Shown in pieces: positions 23,311 to 36,885 of a DNA stretch of 64,000 nt. The notes beneath the pieces were generated by a model, which saw only the letters and a program-made list of their open reading frames with translations, did no database searches and was not told the DNA's origin. The DNA is from Sipunculus nudus (taxonomy: Eukaryota; Annelida; Sipuncula; Golfingiida; Sipunculidae). The stretch lies in contig CM049306.1 in NCBI GenBank assembly GCA_026874595.1, positions 82,240,142-82,304,141 of the forward strand. Direction: 5' to 3'. A program made the position numbers and the translations under genes. The first letter of the stretch is position 1; every line of letters begins with the position of its first letter.

Positions 23311-26300
23311 CTAGCGGCTTTTTACTCTTTTGACACCCGACTTGCGACACCCGGATTTTAAACAATAACGACATCCATAAGGTGATATCCCGTTTTAAGT
23401 ATTTGGTACTAATGAATCTCTGAACGTTTGCAACACAAAACCAGATATACGTCACTTAAAACTTCAAGGACATTCATTTTCGATTTCACCCGTAGCGGCA
23501 GTTAGCATTATAATAGTAGGATAATGAAATCTCCTAATGACAGACACGGGTATTAAGTATTTGCTCATAATACAGTGGTGTCCGTGTTTGAGAGGTGTTC
23601 GCAAGATGTGGTTTTATCTGTATGACACATTTCACACATAGATGGATAAAGGTGCGTGTAATGTATACATATGGGGGGTTGGGATGTTAATGCAGATCCT
23701 CATCACGGAGTGGGCGTGGGCATTGCTGTTCTGCTGGCTCGTCCAACTTCTCGTCTCGATCTCGGTGCCGGCTGTCCTTGAGGTAACGGCCTTGGATGCC
23801 TATTCGCATTGCTTGCTTTGGCATCTTCACAAACGCAAAGACTTCTATTTCACCTAACTATAATTAAGGGGCCAAATACCTGAACACTTGCGTTTCTGAA
23901 ATTTTGTCGTTGGTGCGGGAGCCTATGCGGACCCCGGCTTGCTGGAGTCATCATCGCTCGAGTCCCGACTTTCTCCCGGTGATGATATTTACAATGAACA
24001 GCTAATTAATTTAGGGATCAGAAAAGATATATAGAGTAACCGGTTCTTTGATGCTGTACTGCAGTTGATTGATTCTGCTGGCTCGCCATTGTGCTCATAT
24101 TTCATTTAAGTCAGGATTAAATAACCGAAAGAAAGTTAAAGTGCAAAGGATCAGAGCGTGTTTTAAAGGTCGTTTGGGTGTTCAATTATTAACACCAACT
24201 CGTTGTTTTATACAGAGGCGCACGAGTTATGGCGGGCGATTTTGCCAAATGTTGGCTTGGGCCTTTGATTGATGCACGATCTTACTACTTCCTGTAATCA
24301 CAATAAATTCAATAGTACGCGGTCTGTTTCAAGCAGTGTTAAAGTAACATCATGAACTGAATATCAGTTGGTGTTTGAGGGGCTGACAAACTCACTATCG
24401 AGCGCTATAATAATCAGTCACCAGAGGTCGTTACTAGAATAAGCAAGTTAAAGTTAATAGTAAGTTAATATATAATCAGAGCAATTTTGGTATAAAGTTG
24501 AACCTTTTAACCATGAACTTTCAGACAGTGGTCGCATTACATTCCCTCTAATTATTCAGTCCATTCAACCAATGCTTGCCCTGGGGAGCACTTGCTGTAG
24601 ACTAGCACCCGTTACTGGCACAGGACCAAGATTCTTCCATGCAATTTTGGTTTGATCAATTAATGCGATGTACGCCATGGTGAAAGCGAGGACTGAACGT
24701 TTGGCACTACGCCAATAACATCCTACCACCAGATGTCGATCCTACTCGAAATGTACTTCTTCCTGATAGGCACTGCGGGATGGCTGGGAATTATTGTCTC
24801 AGCTGTCAAACTTCAAAATCAAAATTTGTTTATTCTGAGGAACATCTTCTGCATATATTTCACATGAGTCTGCCTTACAAATATTACATCCTGCCTGAAG
24901 TACTTACCACAAAAGCACCTATGATTTTGCAATATGCCTTGAAACAATTCTAACACAACATATTTGAACGGACTACATTCCCCTCTTTACAACATTTTAC
25001 CTAAGTCGCTGTTTTATGTTGAAGTCGTGGTGCATTGCGGGGGTCAGATTGAAATCCAGGTAACGTACAAAATCTACTATTAATTATCAATATTTTTCTT
25101 TTTGACGTCCCTTCGACGGTGTGGCCTCTGATGAACGACGGTTTGATTTTCGCGATAATTTCTATTTAGTTGAAGCCCTCATGAAAAGAGGACAACCAGA
25201 GTTAATAATTAGTTTAAACCTTAACTGCAAGGAAAATGTTTAACTAATTTTTCCTCCATTGTGATGGTTTATCTTTATTTAATATTCGAAAATTTAACCA
25301 TTTTTCAGGTCGGGTGTTGCGCATACCAATAGGATGGCTTGGTAGCTTTAATTGTTTCATTAATAAAGCTAGAGCTCTTTTTTTAAGCTTTCTATCCTGG
25401 AAATAGTGTCACTGGTGCATGCCCTATTGAACAAAAGATTCATATATTTCTCTTTTGACCCCATATGAATTACATATTACCCTTATTCCCAGGATGACGG
25501 TTCAAGACATGTTCGGTAAAAGCAAAGTATATGAAGCATTCATCGTCAAAATGAATGAGTTTATTTACAAGTTTGCAAATATGAAACATACTGCCTGCGC
25601 GCACGAATAGGATACAAGGTATTTTTCTCCTTTTTTTTACAAATACTTTATTTATACAAATTTTTAGGGATCCTCACATTTCAATTCCTTTGACGTTAAA
25701 ATGATCAAAGAATAAACGTTAGTATTATTAGCGAGCCAAAGAACCACGATTTTCAGAGACGATTAAACCAAAGGAAGTCAAAGTATCATTCTCGGGTTGT
25801 TAGTTTTGTTGACCTGGAAGACGACTTCCTAGGACATGTATTGATTTGTTAGCGTTGATGCAGAAAATAAAGGTCGTCATTTTAAACATGGCATGGCGCC
25901 TTAAACATGATTGCGGCTTCAAAGAGGTGAGGTAAAACCTGATCCCGTGGAATGCAATATCCACAAGAGAAATATGAAGGGCGTACGGAAGCCGACATTT
26001 GTAAGGGAAGGGGTGCAAGTTCTGTGTGTTTTTATGGTTTCACTTGCTCACCTCATTATGTGATATCACTTGCAATGCGCTAAAAGGCTTCAATAGGAAT
26101 ATATATAAAAAGAGCCCTAACGGTCGATTTTTTTGTTAATATTTTCGCAGATTTATTACAACCAGTCATTAATTTCATGTTTTGTTATCTGATAATTATG
26201 GCATTTTTTTTTAGCAAAGCAGACACAAGGAAAATGCCTGAACGTTTTAATGCGATCTTTAAAAAACGTCGAAGCTATCACAAATCCTAAAAAAAAGATG

Positions 26301-26790
26301 CAATACGCGTTATGTTTGCACCCGTAATTAAATTCACAAAAAAATAAAGAAAATTAAATAGGAGGGTTGACAAAGAAAACGTGAAAATCCAAACCAAGGT
26401 CGCTGGAGATTTCAATAATGTCGGAACAGAAAATATAAAATAATATATTAAAGTACTAATATTATCCAGTTGAGGCTAATCGTATCCAGAAAATTCGTTT
26501 GTTTTTTAAATGTATATGATAACACAGTTGAGCGAAAGCAGTTTTGCTCATTTCGATTTACATGCAGACGGGCGACAGTACAAAAAAAGATATTCGCTTC
26601 GGGTAATGTCAGCTTACAAACAAATGCCCGGTCACTTTGTGAGACGGGCAAACAGTTTATAACAACATACAGAAGGAATATACTTCATGGGTTCGTAGCT
26701 CTAAAATCATTTCACTCATCAGGGCCTCCGACAGATTCCTCTGTATTTTAACCCATTCAGCTTTACATATTTAATCAACTCTGTTTTCGG
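23311..26790. other. 3.5 kb without a recognisable gene
   Basis: Open stretches at 23642-23857 (+), 24069-24272 (+), 25800-26018 (-) and 26470-26751 (+) have no domain. Within the last lies a hairpin, GCCCG...CGGGC at 26626-26649. Nothing else stands out. Confidence 0.5.
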
Positions 26791-27253
26791 TTAAAGCTAG
26801 GGGCTGTTTGTTCTGTTGAAGCTGTACTCAAGAATTGGCTGTAAAAGAGGGATGCCCTGATTTTTTTTGCATTTTAGGCCATTTATATCTTATATTACAA
26901 ATGTAATGCACGTTTCTGCTGACTGAAAAACCGCGTGTTGCCCCTCTTAATCGGTCCTTCGGTCACGCGGCCTTGTTATGGTAAACAGACTGTTTACCAA
27001 CAAGCAGAGCCATAACATGGTGTTAAACAGCCGTTTGCAAGCACATGAGACCATGTGGTGGGATGGTTTTGCTTATAAACAATTGTATAAAGTAAAACTG
27101 AACTGAAAGTATGAAAGAATAGGCATAATTTAGCTCCTGATTATATCTCTTTAAAGCTAGGGGCTGTTTGTTCTGTTGAAGCTGTACTCAAAAATGGGCT
27201 GTAAAAGAGGGATGCCCTGATTTGTTTTTGCATTTAAGGCCATTTATATCTTC
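26791..27253. repeat. ~103-bp direct repeats flanking a palindrome-rich core
   Basis: A segment beginning TAAAGCTAGGGGCTGTTTG and ending CCATTTATATCTT occurs at 26791-26892 and again at 27151-27253 in the same orientation, with only a few differences. The 258-base spacer holds a hairpin CCGCGTG...CACGCGG and a nested palindrome around 26974-27017. The layout recalls a very small element with terminal direct repeats, but no primer-binding site, polypurine tract or clear target duplication was found. Confidence 0.85.
26974..27017. repeat. Nested palindrome with two GTAAACA words
   Basis: GGTAAACAG, A, CTGTTTACC at 26980-26998 is a perfect 9-bp palindrome with a one-base centre. TGTTATGG on its left and CCATAACA on its right form outer 8-bp arms. 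GTAAACA is the known core of forkhead-factor sites. Any regulatory role is speculation. Confidence 0.6.
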
Positions 27254-28639
27254 ATGCATATATAAACTTCACGTATCCATCATGATAAATTGAAAAAAAG
27301 TCATATGGACATCTTATGACATTATGAGAATGCACAACCTTTTTCGTGTATGGAATGGATGAGAGCTATTTTTTACTAATAATATAATTTTTTATATCAG
27401 TCACAATAAAATTAATTACATGAACATAAGGAGCAGTTTAATACTTTGCTGGATCATGACGTGCCGCATTTAAAGCGAGTGCAGATGCGGCGGATTATCA
27501 TATCTTCGGTATAACATGCAGCAACAGTGTGTCATCTAATAGATATACATGTATTCCCAAATGACAGGTTTTACATATACAGTGGAAGCTACACCGATGA
27601 CTAATGAGTCTGTTTTCTATTTATATACAATATTCACTGTTTCCATATAGCGGGGTGCATCATGTTAAATCAAATAGATGGAAGCAACCGCCAACGTTTT
27701 GTTTACTTTTTATAAAGACATTCTCCATTTAGATAAAACGTTTAATAATACATAAGGCCAGGCCTATATTTGCTTGTCTGATATAAATATTTGACATTTT
27801 GCATCTCAAACGCATTAATACCTGTCACAATATTAAGCTACATGAGTTCATGAAAAGCTGATGGTCGACATAACATACAACATGCATATAGGACATCGGA
27901 TTTATGAACAAAATGAAAATGAGCTCTGATAAATTAAAAATTAAAAGGGCTTCTCCAATGAAACGTTTTATATTCAAGGTGCATCAATCAATAAATGTGG
28001 TTCTTCGAATTAGTCCTTCCACAAAGATACTAAATTGATTTTCATATTTTGAGTTTATTATTTCAAGAAAGAGCAATAGATTATATTTCAATGAAAAAAA
28101 AAAACACGGAATAGGGTTCCGGAACCAAACGTTTCGTTTTCATCGGCCCTCCGGGCGCTTTAGCATGAAAGCAAATAAATATTAATTTTTTTTTTGCATC
28201 AGCCTGTTATATTTGCCTGGCCATTTTTATATATGCCACCGTTTCCCAACACTCTGGAACGACAGAATTTTCATATATTTAATGGACCCAAAGAACTCCT
28301 GGCCCATCCAGAAACCCTTTGGACTCCCCCGGATTAAAATCTTTATTCTGGCTAATACAATTTAAGACAAATGAGACTTCATCGTAAAGCCTTTTCCTGG
28401 GTCGTCCTTGGAAACACCTGGTTCTGAGACCCTGGTTCCATCACTTCTAATTAACAGTTTATAAAGTAACCCCCAGCAAAAACAAAGTTCCGCAAATAAA
28501 AGGAATTAACTGGACCCAAGGATACTCCATGCCCGAGCCGGCCTCATTGAGTCCTCCTGGTGAATAGCTTTAAATATATACAAATTAAAAAAAAAGCAAA
28601 CAGAGATATCCTCATTTTAAATATTTTTTGGTAGCTATA
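27254..28639. other. No gene recognised
   Basis: AT-rich sequence. From about 28300 faint traces of the minisatellite at 28640-29090 may begin (ccctttgg, ggtccgg-like words). Confidence 0.45.
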
Positions 28640-29090
28640 TAAATTAAAATCCTGACAGGTCCGGGCCCCTTCCTATTAAAAACTCTTTATACATACGCTA
28701 TTCAAAAGTATTTAAATTAAATTAAGAATTAAATGAGACAAGTATTTTCACAGGCCCTACCCGAAATTCCTTTGCGGTCCGGGTCTTTATATAGACACCT
28801 CAGGTAACTCCCGATGAAAAATTCCATATATGCTTCGTAAAAATTAAACGACACTCGCATTTTCGAGCTTTTCTTGTGCCCTATAGGACACTTCTGGTCG
28901 ATCAGGGCCCTCTCCAGCACTCTTTAGTAACATTCATAAAAGGTGTTATAAACTTAAATGAGACCTTTATATTTTCAAACATGTTAGTGTGCCCTACAGG
29001 GTATTGCTGGTCGGTCCGGGCCCTCCATAGTCCCTTTGGGTCCCGGTACGATGTACTGGCTGACCCCCCCCCCCCCCCCTCCCCCATAGG
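28640..29090. repeat. Degenerate minisatellite, period ~100-125 bp
   Basis: The motif 'gccctayagg...ctggtcgrtccgggccct' recurs. Two clear units lie at 28877 and 28989 (112 bases apart) and older ones near 28750 and 28652. The last unit runs into a C-run at 29066-29083. Confidence 0.75.
29066..29083. repeat. Poly-C run
   Basis: Fourteen or more consecutive C with one T, at the end of the minisatellite. Confidence 0.9.
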
Positions 29091-29329
29091 ACCTCCAATT
29101 ATGGTATAGCGCATTGCTGGTCACACGCGATGTTTTTCCGGCCCATTATCTCATGCTATTCCTGAGTACTAAGGGGTTAATGCTACACCTGGACGCCAAG
29201 GAGAATTGATTAATATTAGAAGATGTACACATAATGTCTCTATCGTTTAAGTTGAGGTTAATGTATGCAGGAGCAGTTTAGGTTCGACGCAGTATACGTT
29301 TTGTAATGTGCGTGACTACCATCCACATC

Positions 29330-29460
29330 CAGTAAAACCTCTCCTAACAAACACCTCCGTTTTGCGACCACCACTAAATAACGATGCTCTTTATACAAGA
29401 CTTTGCCTGGACGACCACCTAAAAAATGTGACCACATTATCGAGGGCCAATTGACGGTCG
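29330..29460 (+). mobile_element. Fragment resembling a pogo/Tigger-type element end
   Basis: Starts CAGTAAAACCTCTCCTAACA and continues with the repeated phrase 'cgaccacc', 'tgtgaccacattat', which is typical of the subterminal part of pogo/Tigger-family elements as I know them. The matching opposite end is not visible within the next few hundred bases, so this would be a truncated or solo end. Confidence 0.45.
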
Positions 29461-29782
29461 CAATTTCAAAATTTATCTGTATATGTCGACAAAATAATAT
29501 GGGAAACATAATAGTATAATCTTAATACCGAAAATGCATGGCAGTATTTGCGTTATCTTCCATATTTTTCTGCAATCTCGCAATACTCAATTGTATACCT
29601 GTACCAGGGCATTGATTTCCCCCCCCCGCTCTACACAAGCAATACATTCTTAAAACTAGTAAGATTCATTTAAAAAAAATTTCAAAATTGTGAAATTGTA
29701 CGAATCACATTTATTCTTTCATGATTACGATTTCAGGGAATTTGATAAAATATCATGACTGTATGGCGAATGTCACCTAATG

Positions 29783-29783
<1 letters not shown>

Positions 29784-29851
<68 letters not shown>
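29784..29851. repeat. (GA)n microsatellite
   Basis: About 33 uninterrupted GA units. Confidence 0.97.
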
Positions 29852-29856
<5 letters not shown>

Positions 29857-31210
29857 TTTTTAGCGAGGTTTTGAGAATTTTTAACAGAAATCTGTATTGT
29901 AAATCTCATTATTATCGTATATTAGATTTGTATATCATATCATGTATTTCATAAAATATAAGAAATGTCAAAATATGAACTAATCTAAATAAATACTTCT
30001 GTTAGCATATTATTATTAAGCATTCTGTTTTAAACAGAGAAGTGTCTTTTAATTCAGCGTATGCTTCATTGGGAATAACATAAATTGATTAAGGAATAAC
30101 TTAAAACCCTGGATCTAATGCAGCAGGGAAAAATCAAAGAGTTTCATAGACGGCTGCCGGCAGAATTTTCTGGCAGACAGGTTTTCTTCCGGACGACCCG
30201 ACAAGATGGCTAATATTTACTATATTATGTTTCCTTGGTCCTAGACCTTTAATTTACAGGTAGGACCAGAGGGCAATATGAAAGATTAGAAAATTGAACC
30301 AGGAGGAATTTAAGCTATCGTATAATGGCCACAGTAAATTAACCCCGCCAACCCCCTTGCCGGTCTCTGGGACCCGGGTTCCGAGATCTTGTATGTTTCA
30401 TAGCAGACGACACTAACAAGTGGCAGGTAAAATACTGCAGCCTTCACTCAAGTGGGGTTATGTGTGGGCACATTTAAATCACTCACTCCTAGATGACAAA
30501 TTGTCCAGACATGCGTGATGGATCTTATATATTTTATAATTTAAACAATTTTAAATAAAACTGCGGCTGCAATAAAAGTGTCCGTCGTTTTGTTTCAATG
30601 ACTTGTTTCAATCCCCACATGTGTTCAAGCTGATACTCACAACGACATACAATTATTGTTAAATGCACCTTCAAACATAACTCGTTCTTTTGCTTTATCT
30701 AAATACAAGTTTTTTGTTTAATTTCAAAATGTACTTTTAATACATATAGCGGATATACATTACTCAGTATAGCTTCAACATTTTAGTATTTTATAGGACT
30801 ATTATATTACAGATATAACAACCAGATTTGCTGACTTGCTGTGAAATTACACCACAGATATAAAAACCAGATTTGCTGACGAGCTGTGATATTGTGTTAC
30901 GCAGGAACTTTCCATGAACAGTCGAGATTCATCTATTAAATTAATGAACATTCTTGTTAAATGTAAAGAGAAATATATGTCAAGCTGATAGTATGCATCT
31001 TCATATTACCAAGTCAGCAACGCTTCCACAAACCTTGATTCAACAAACCGTTTATTCCATTCTAGCGTTTTTTCCATGAACAATGAGCAAGACAAGAATT
31101 ATCAAGAAAATGAATGACCCGGGTAAACTTGTTTAACGCGGCTCCCTAGTACATGTGGTGCTAGTTCTAGACCAAACGTTTATCATTGACGATATAGCAT
31201 CGAGCAGTTC
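29852..31210. other. No gene recognised; one short tandem duplication
   Basis: Holds only the 45-bp duplication at 30809-30900. Confidence 0.5.
30809..30900. repeat. 45-bp tandem duplication
   Basis: The unit 'acagatataacaaccagatt' plus 'tgctgacttgctgtgaaatta' is repeated once with a few substitutions. Confidence 0.88.
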
Positions 31211-31430
31211 ACCAATCAAATAAAGTCATAATAACCTGTCCCGTTTCCTGTGAACACATGCTCTTGTTTAAACGTCGTGTAAACAGTGTTGTTGACACTT
31301 TGTTGGATTTGATTGGCAGTTTTTGAATTCAGTCCGAACATGGCGTGTTCATTTTTCTTGAAATAGACGCCAGGGCTGCTCAGTGAATCAAGTTGTGCGA
31401 AGCATGCCTGCCACAGACTTTGTTGCGTGA
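31211..31430 (+). pseudogene. Decayed copy of the exon at 762-1004
   Basis: Begins 'accaatcaa' and 'cctgtcccgtttcc' as at 762-790, then keeps MLLFKRRVNSV, LEIDAR and KLCEA against MLVFRRRVNNV, HEMDTR and KVCERE in the 0.8-kb copy. A two-base insertion before the MLLF segment shifts the frame, and at least two stops interrupt the remainder. Third-position differences dominate in the first aligned third. It is a dead relative of an unrecognised protein family about 30 kb away in the same orientation, with no flanking duplication. That suggests dispersed gene-family members and not a simple local duplication. Confidence 0.6.
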
Positions 31431-32723
31431 AGATAAGCGGGATACTAGGGTTAACAGGTACAAATGTTATTCTAATGATAGATACTTGTTAAATTAAAGA
31501 GATCTGCATTTAAAGGGGCCTTTCTCGATATAGTATGCCCAATATCAAATAAAGGTAGTTTCTTAAACCTTAAATAAAAAATAAGTCAACGAATGTCGGT
31601 TTCACAAAGGGGGGGGGGGGGGCAACAAAATGGCCGTCGGTCGTAAGAAAAACAGGTCCAGCTTAATAATGACATCTGGTGATAAAATCAGATTAACCAG
31701 ATATTTGCAAATGTAAATAAAATTTCATATATGCTCACTACTAATATCTTAAGACCTTTCAAAGATACGTTTCTTGCATTCCCTGTTTGTTAACATGGGT
31801 ACATATGCTGTGTATACTAACAGCGTCAGCTTGTAGCTTAACAAGCTCTTACCACAATCACAGGGGCGGTATAAGGGTCTTCCTTTGTAGGAATTACCTA
31901 CAGCCCATTGATATGCACGCAGTGTAAGCCAGATGTCACATAAATTCTACAAATAAGGCAGTTGAATGGTGGAAAAGTTAGAATGATACCTCCCGCCATA
32001 CTTGATCGGCCTTAATATCCGAATCCGCGCAATAATATAGTCCGCAAATGCAGTGTTCCTTGGTCAATGTCTCACCCCGCACAAAAAATGGAAGTCGGTG
32101 CATGTTGTTTATATAAAGCAATAAAAAGAAGAAGCAAAACCAGATTAAACTGTACCTGTTAACCCCGTATAACCAAAGAACAAGCAGATATATTCGAAAC
32201 TATTGACCTGGAATCTCTCAGGTGGGCTCGAGGTATTTTTTTAATATACGTTATAAAATATATATTTAAATATTTTTTTTCAGTATTATGGGAGAAAAAG
32301 GGCCACTTAATATTTTTCATTGTGAAAATGATATACGGGAAGGTTTTATAACATGAATTATTTGGCATTAAGACACAATTTATTGTCTAAAGACTCAAGA
32401 GGAAAAGTGGCCCTCCATTTGAAATCCTTTTCTATATAGGATGATTATAGACCCGATCCCTGACCTCGTGCAAGCAGATCAAAAAGTGCCACAGTTATAT
32501 TCACGATGAACAGTGAACCGTTACTGAATCAACGGTCTAACAAACATAAAAGGGGAAAATTAATAAACTGAACCATTGAGCTTTAATCGAAGGGGAAATA
32601 TTCTAATGAAGCTCATCCTTGAAATTGCTGGGAACTACCTTACACCTCTAATCGTTTCTGGAAAAGTAATTTCAAACAAGATCTTGATGAAAGTCTTTTA
32701 ATTTATCATTTCTATTATTATTT

Positions 32724-32724
<1 letters not shown>
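31431..32724. other. No gene recognised; one poly-G run
   Basis: A G-run of about 13 lies at 31610-31622. Nothing else is recognised. Confidence 0.5.
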
Positions 32725-32767
<43 letters not shown>

Positions 32768-32773
32768 AGTAGC

Positions 32774-32811
<38 letters not shown>
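32725..32811. repeat. Compound (ATT)n(AGT)n microsatellite
   Basis: An ATT tract (to about 32765) is followed by an AGT tract (to 32811), both nearly pure. Confidence 0.96.
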
Positions 32812-32875
32812 CTGTATATTACGACAATGTTTAATACAATTAAGAAGTGATAATTTGCAGCGCCGTTTAGAGGGA

Positions 32876-35800
32876 TTTTTAGCTCAGCTGACTGAAAGTC
32901 ATCTGAGCTATAGCGATCACCCTTCGTCCGGCCGTCCGTTAACAGGGCACAAATCGTAACCGCTGGACCTAGAATCTTCTCACTTGACATCCAGGGAGGT
33001 CCATGAAAAATCTCCTTAAAAACCTGAAATTAGATCTCTGTTACCCATATCCTTCGAGCTATGGCGCTCCAAAGTACTCCCTAGAATAATGCAAAATTTG
33101 ATACAAAAGCTCAAGTATCTGAATAACCACTGCATTGATCACCATGATTCTTTGCATGAATATTGATCCTGGGATGTTCCATCACTTCCCGCAGACTGGT
33201 GGTGCCACCTGTATTTTTTCCATTTTTTTTCGAATTTTTATCTCTTTTTTTCAGATCTGCAATGAAACTGTCGTCTGTTAACAGGGCACAAATCGTAACC
33301 ACTGGACCTGGAATCTTCAAACTTAACATCCAGGGAGGTCTATGAAAAATCTCCTTGAAAACTTGAAATTAGGTCTCTGTTACCCATATCCTTTGAGCTA
33401 TGGGGCTCCGAATTACCCCCCAGAATAATGCTAAATTTGATACAAAAGCTCAAGTATCTGAATAACCACTGCATTGATCACCATGATTCTTTGCATGAAT
33501 ATTGATCATGGGATGTTCCATCACTTCCTGCAGACTGGTGGCGCCACCTGTAATTTTTCCAATTTTTTCGATTTTTTTCTCTTTTTTTTCAGATCTGCAA
33601 TGAAACTGTCATCTGTTAACAGGGCACAAATCGTAACCACTGGACCTGGAATCTTCAAACTTAATATCCAGGGAGGTCCATGAAAAGTCTCCTTGAAAAC
33701 TTGAAATTAGGTCTCTGTTACCCATATCCTTGGAGCTATGGCGTTCCAAAGTACCCCCAGAATAATGCAAAATTTGATACAAAAGCTCCAGTATCTGAAT
33801 AACTACTGCATTGATCACCATGATTCTTTGCATGAATATTGATCATGGGATGTTCCATCACTTTCTGCAGACTGGTGGCGCCTTCTGTATTTTTTCCAAT
33901 TTTTTCGAATTTTTTTTCTCTTTTTTCAGATCTGCAATGAAACTGTCATCTGTTAACAGGACAAAAATCTTAACCACTGGACCTGGAATCTTCAAACTTA
34001 ATATCCAGGGAGGTCCATGAAAAATCTCCTTGAAAACCTGAAATTAAGTCTCTGTTACCCATATCCTTGGAGCTATGGGGCTCCGAAGTACCCCCCAGAA
34101 TAATGCAAAATTTGATACAAAAGCTCAAGTATCTGAATAACTACTGCATTGATCACCATGATTCTTTGCATGAATATTGATCATGGGATGTTCCATCACT
34201 TTCTGTAGACTGGTGGTGCCACCTATATTTTTCCAATTTTTACGAATTTCTTTATTTTTGAGAACTTCAAAGAAGCTGTTATCTGTTAACAGGGCACAAA
34301 TCGTAACCGCTTGACCTAGATTCTTCTAACTTGACATTAAGTGAGGTCCATGAAAAGTCAGTGTGAAAACATGTAATTAGGTCTCTGTTATCCATATCCT
34401 TCGTAGTAAGTACCCCTCAGAATAATTAAGAATTTGATACATAAGCTCCAGTATCTGAATAACTACTGCATTGATCACCATGATTCTTTGCATGAATATT
34501 GATCATGGGATGTTCCATCACTTTCTGCAGACTGGTGGTGCCACCTATATTTTTCCAATTTTTACGAATTTTTTTTCTCTTTTTTTTTCAGACCTGCAAT
34601 GAAACTGTCATCTGTTAAGAGGGCACAAATCGTAACCACTAGACCTGGAATCTTCAAACGTAATATCCAGGGAGGTCCATGGAAAATCTCCTTGAAAACC
34701 TGAAATTAGGTCTCTGTTACCCATATCCTTTGAGCTATGGGGCTCCGAAGTACCCCCCAGAATAATGCAAAAATTGATACAAAAGCTCAAGTATCTGAAT
34801 AACCACTGCATTGATCACCATGATTTTTTGCATGAATATTGATCATGGGATGTTCCATCACTTCCTGCAGACTGGTGGCGCCACCTGTATTTTTTCGAAC
34901 TTTACACAATTTTTTCTCTTTTTTTTCAGATCTGCAATGAAACTGTCATCTGTTAATAGGACACAAATCGTAACCACTGGACCTGGAATCTTCAATCTTA
35001 ATATCCAGGGGGGGTCCATGAAAAATCTCCTTGAAAACCTGAAATTAGGTCTCTGTTACCCATATCCTTGGAGTTATGGTGCTCCAAAGTACCCCCCCCC
35101 CCCCCCAGAATAATGCAAAAGTTGATACAAAAGCTCAAGTATCTAAATAACTACTGCATTGATCACCATGATCCTTTGCATGAATATTGATCATTAGATG
35201 TTCCATCAGTTCCTGCAAACTGGTGACGCCACCTGTATTTTTCCCAATTTTTACGAATTTTTTTCTTTATTTTTGAGAACTTCAAAGAAGCTGTCATCTG
35301 TTAACAGGACACAAATCGTAACCGCTTGACCTAGATTCTTCTTACTTGAAATTAAGTGAGGTCCATGAAAATTCTGTGTGAAAACATGTAATTAGGTCTC
35401 TGTTACCCATATCCTTCGTAGTAAGTACCCCTCAGAATAATTAAGAATTTGATACAAAAGCTCCAGTATCTGAATAACCAATGCATTGATCTCCATGATT
35501 CTTTGCAGGTATATTGGTCATATAGTGTTCCATCAGTTCCTGCAAACTGGTGGCGCCACCTGCATTTTTTTTCAATTTTGTAGGCATTTTTTCTCTATTT
35601 ATGAGACCTTCGAATGAAGAGGTCATCTGTTAACATGACACAAACTGTAACAGCTGAACCTAGAATCTTCTTACTTCACATCCAGGGAGACTAATGAAAA
35701 ATCTCCTTGGAAACCTGAAATTAGTTGTTAGAAATTTTCTGTTGCCCATATTCCCTGAGCTATATGGCTCATAAATACCCCCAAGAATAATTAAAAATTT

Positions 35801-36115
35801 GATACAAACAAAAGCTCCAGTATCTGAATAACTAATGCCTTGATAGCCATAGATATATATTGATCATGGAGTGTTTCATCAGTTCCTGCAGACTGGTTGC
35901 ACTCCCTTTATTTTATCAAATTTTTACGCATTTTTTTTCTATTTATGAGACCTTCAAATGAAGTTGTCTTCTGTCCAAAAGCCCATTGAAACCCATTTCT
36001 AAGGACTCTTTACAAAATTCATGATTTGTTTGCACTCTGGCGGTCATTTTGCTCATTGTTCAACATTCCTTGAATTCAGCTGAGCGTCAAGGCCCATGGG
36101 CCACTTGTTTTTTTG
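32876..36115. mobile_element. 3.2-kb element: terminal hairpin plus ten ~338-bp tandem units
   Basis: The left end is TTTTTAGCTCAGCTGA followed by a stem (AGCTCAG...CTGAGCT) and 'ccgtccg'. The right end is 'ttcagctgagcgtc', GGCCCATGGGCC and a T-run, so AGCTCAGCTGA and its complement form short inverted ends. Between them the anchor 'acagggcacaaatcgtaacc' recurs at 32942, 33281, 33619, 33956, 34289, 34618, 34956, 35304 and 35633, and a tenth truncated unit starts near 35971. Spacings are 329-348. Open stretches inside are repeat artefacts. This architecture resembles elements I associate with mollusc genomes, and it has no transposase. Confidence 0.88.
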
Positions 36116-36885
36116 TTCAGCTGAATATGTATCCTGATTTTGTATGTAATATGACCTGATTGAAACCTATAATTGTATGCGAAACTGTTTCTACACATCC
36201 CCGAATGAAAGACTTATACTGGACACTATATAGGTACCCTGGTATCCAGCAGTTATCAAAATAACTTGATTAAACCCAGCATTTCTCAAAGAGGTGCTTG
36301 GCCTTTACACAGGAAGTCGACAGATCGAACGTCACTATGACAACCTCTTGGTTACCCTGAAGCGGGATACTTTAAATCAACTTCTCAGTCACCCATGGTA
36401 TTATCTGCCCTGAAGACCCCTCTACCAATTAGTTCTATGAAAATGAGTTCACTCTCTGGTACTTGATCCCGAGTAAAGCGTCCCTGCCAGACACTGTGAG
36501 GTCAAGAAGTGCCTCCCCCGTCAATATTGCAGTTTACCTCGTTTGGACTTTTGAACAAGGCAACGCAAGTGTTAATCGATATGAAAGCCCTGTATAAAAG
36601 GCAGTTTAATTTTCTCCTGGGAAGTCATTCCGTTAAACATGATCTACTGATTATTTTCTGATCGATGGAAAAGTGTAGTTTTAGTGAATTCAAGAATACA
36701 TGATTCAGCGGACAGATAAGACTTGCCTTGAGTCGTGACAAGAGTCGTATGGAAATAAAATTTTGAACTGGGTTCATAATGACTACTCAATACATAACGG
36801 TGGTCCAACGGAAAACTGCTCTGTATTTGGCATCTTGTTGCAACTATGTCACAGTTAATGAGTGATTATCTTAACATTATGAAAA
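36116..36885. other. No gene recognised
   Basis: Spacer between two tandem-repeat elements. Confidence 0.5.

Noticed and set aside
26791-27253. LTR retrotransposon
   Set aside because: Repeats are only ~103 bp, the interior is 258 bp, and no TG...CA ends, primer-binding site or coding sequence is present.
33111-35113. Recurring 60-100-codon frames on both strands between 32.8 and 35.6 kb
   Set aside because: They repeat with the 338-bp tandem unit, shift frame between units and resemble no protein.
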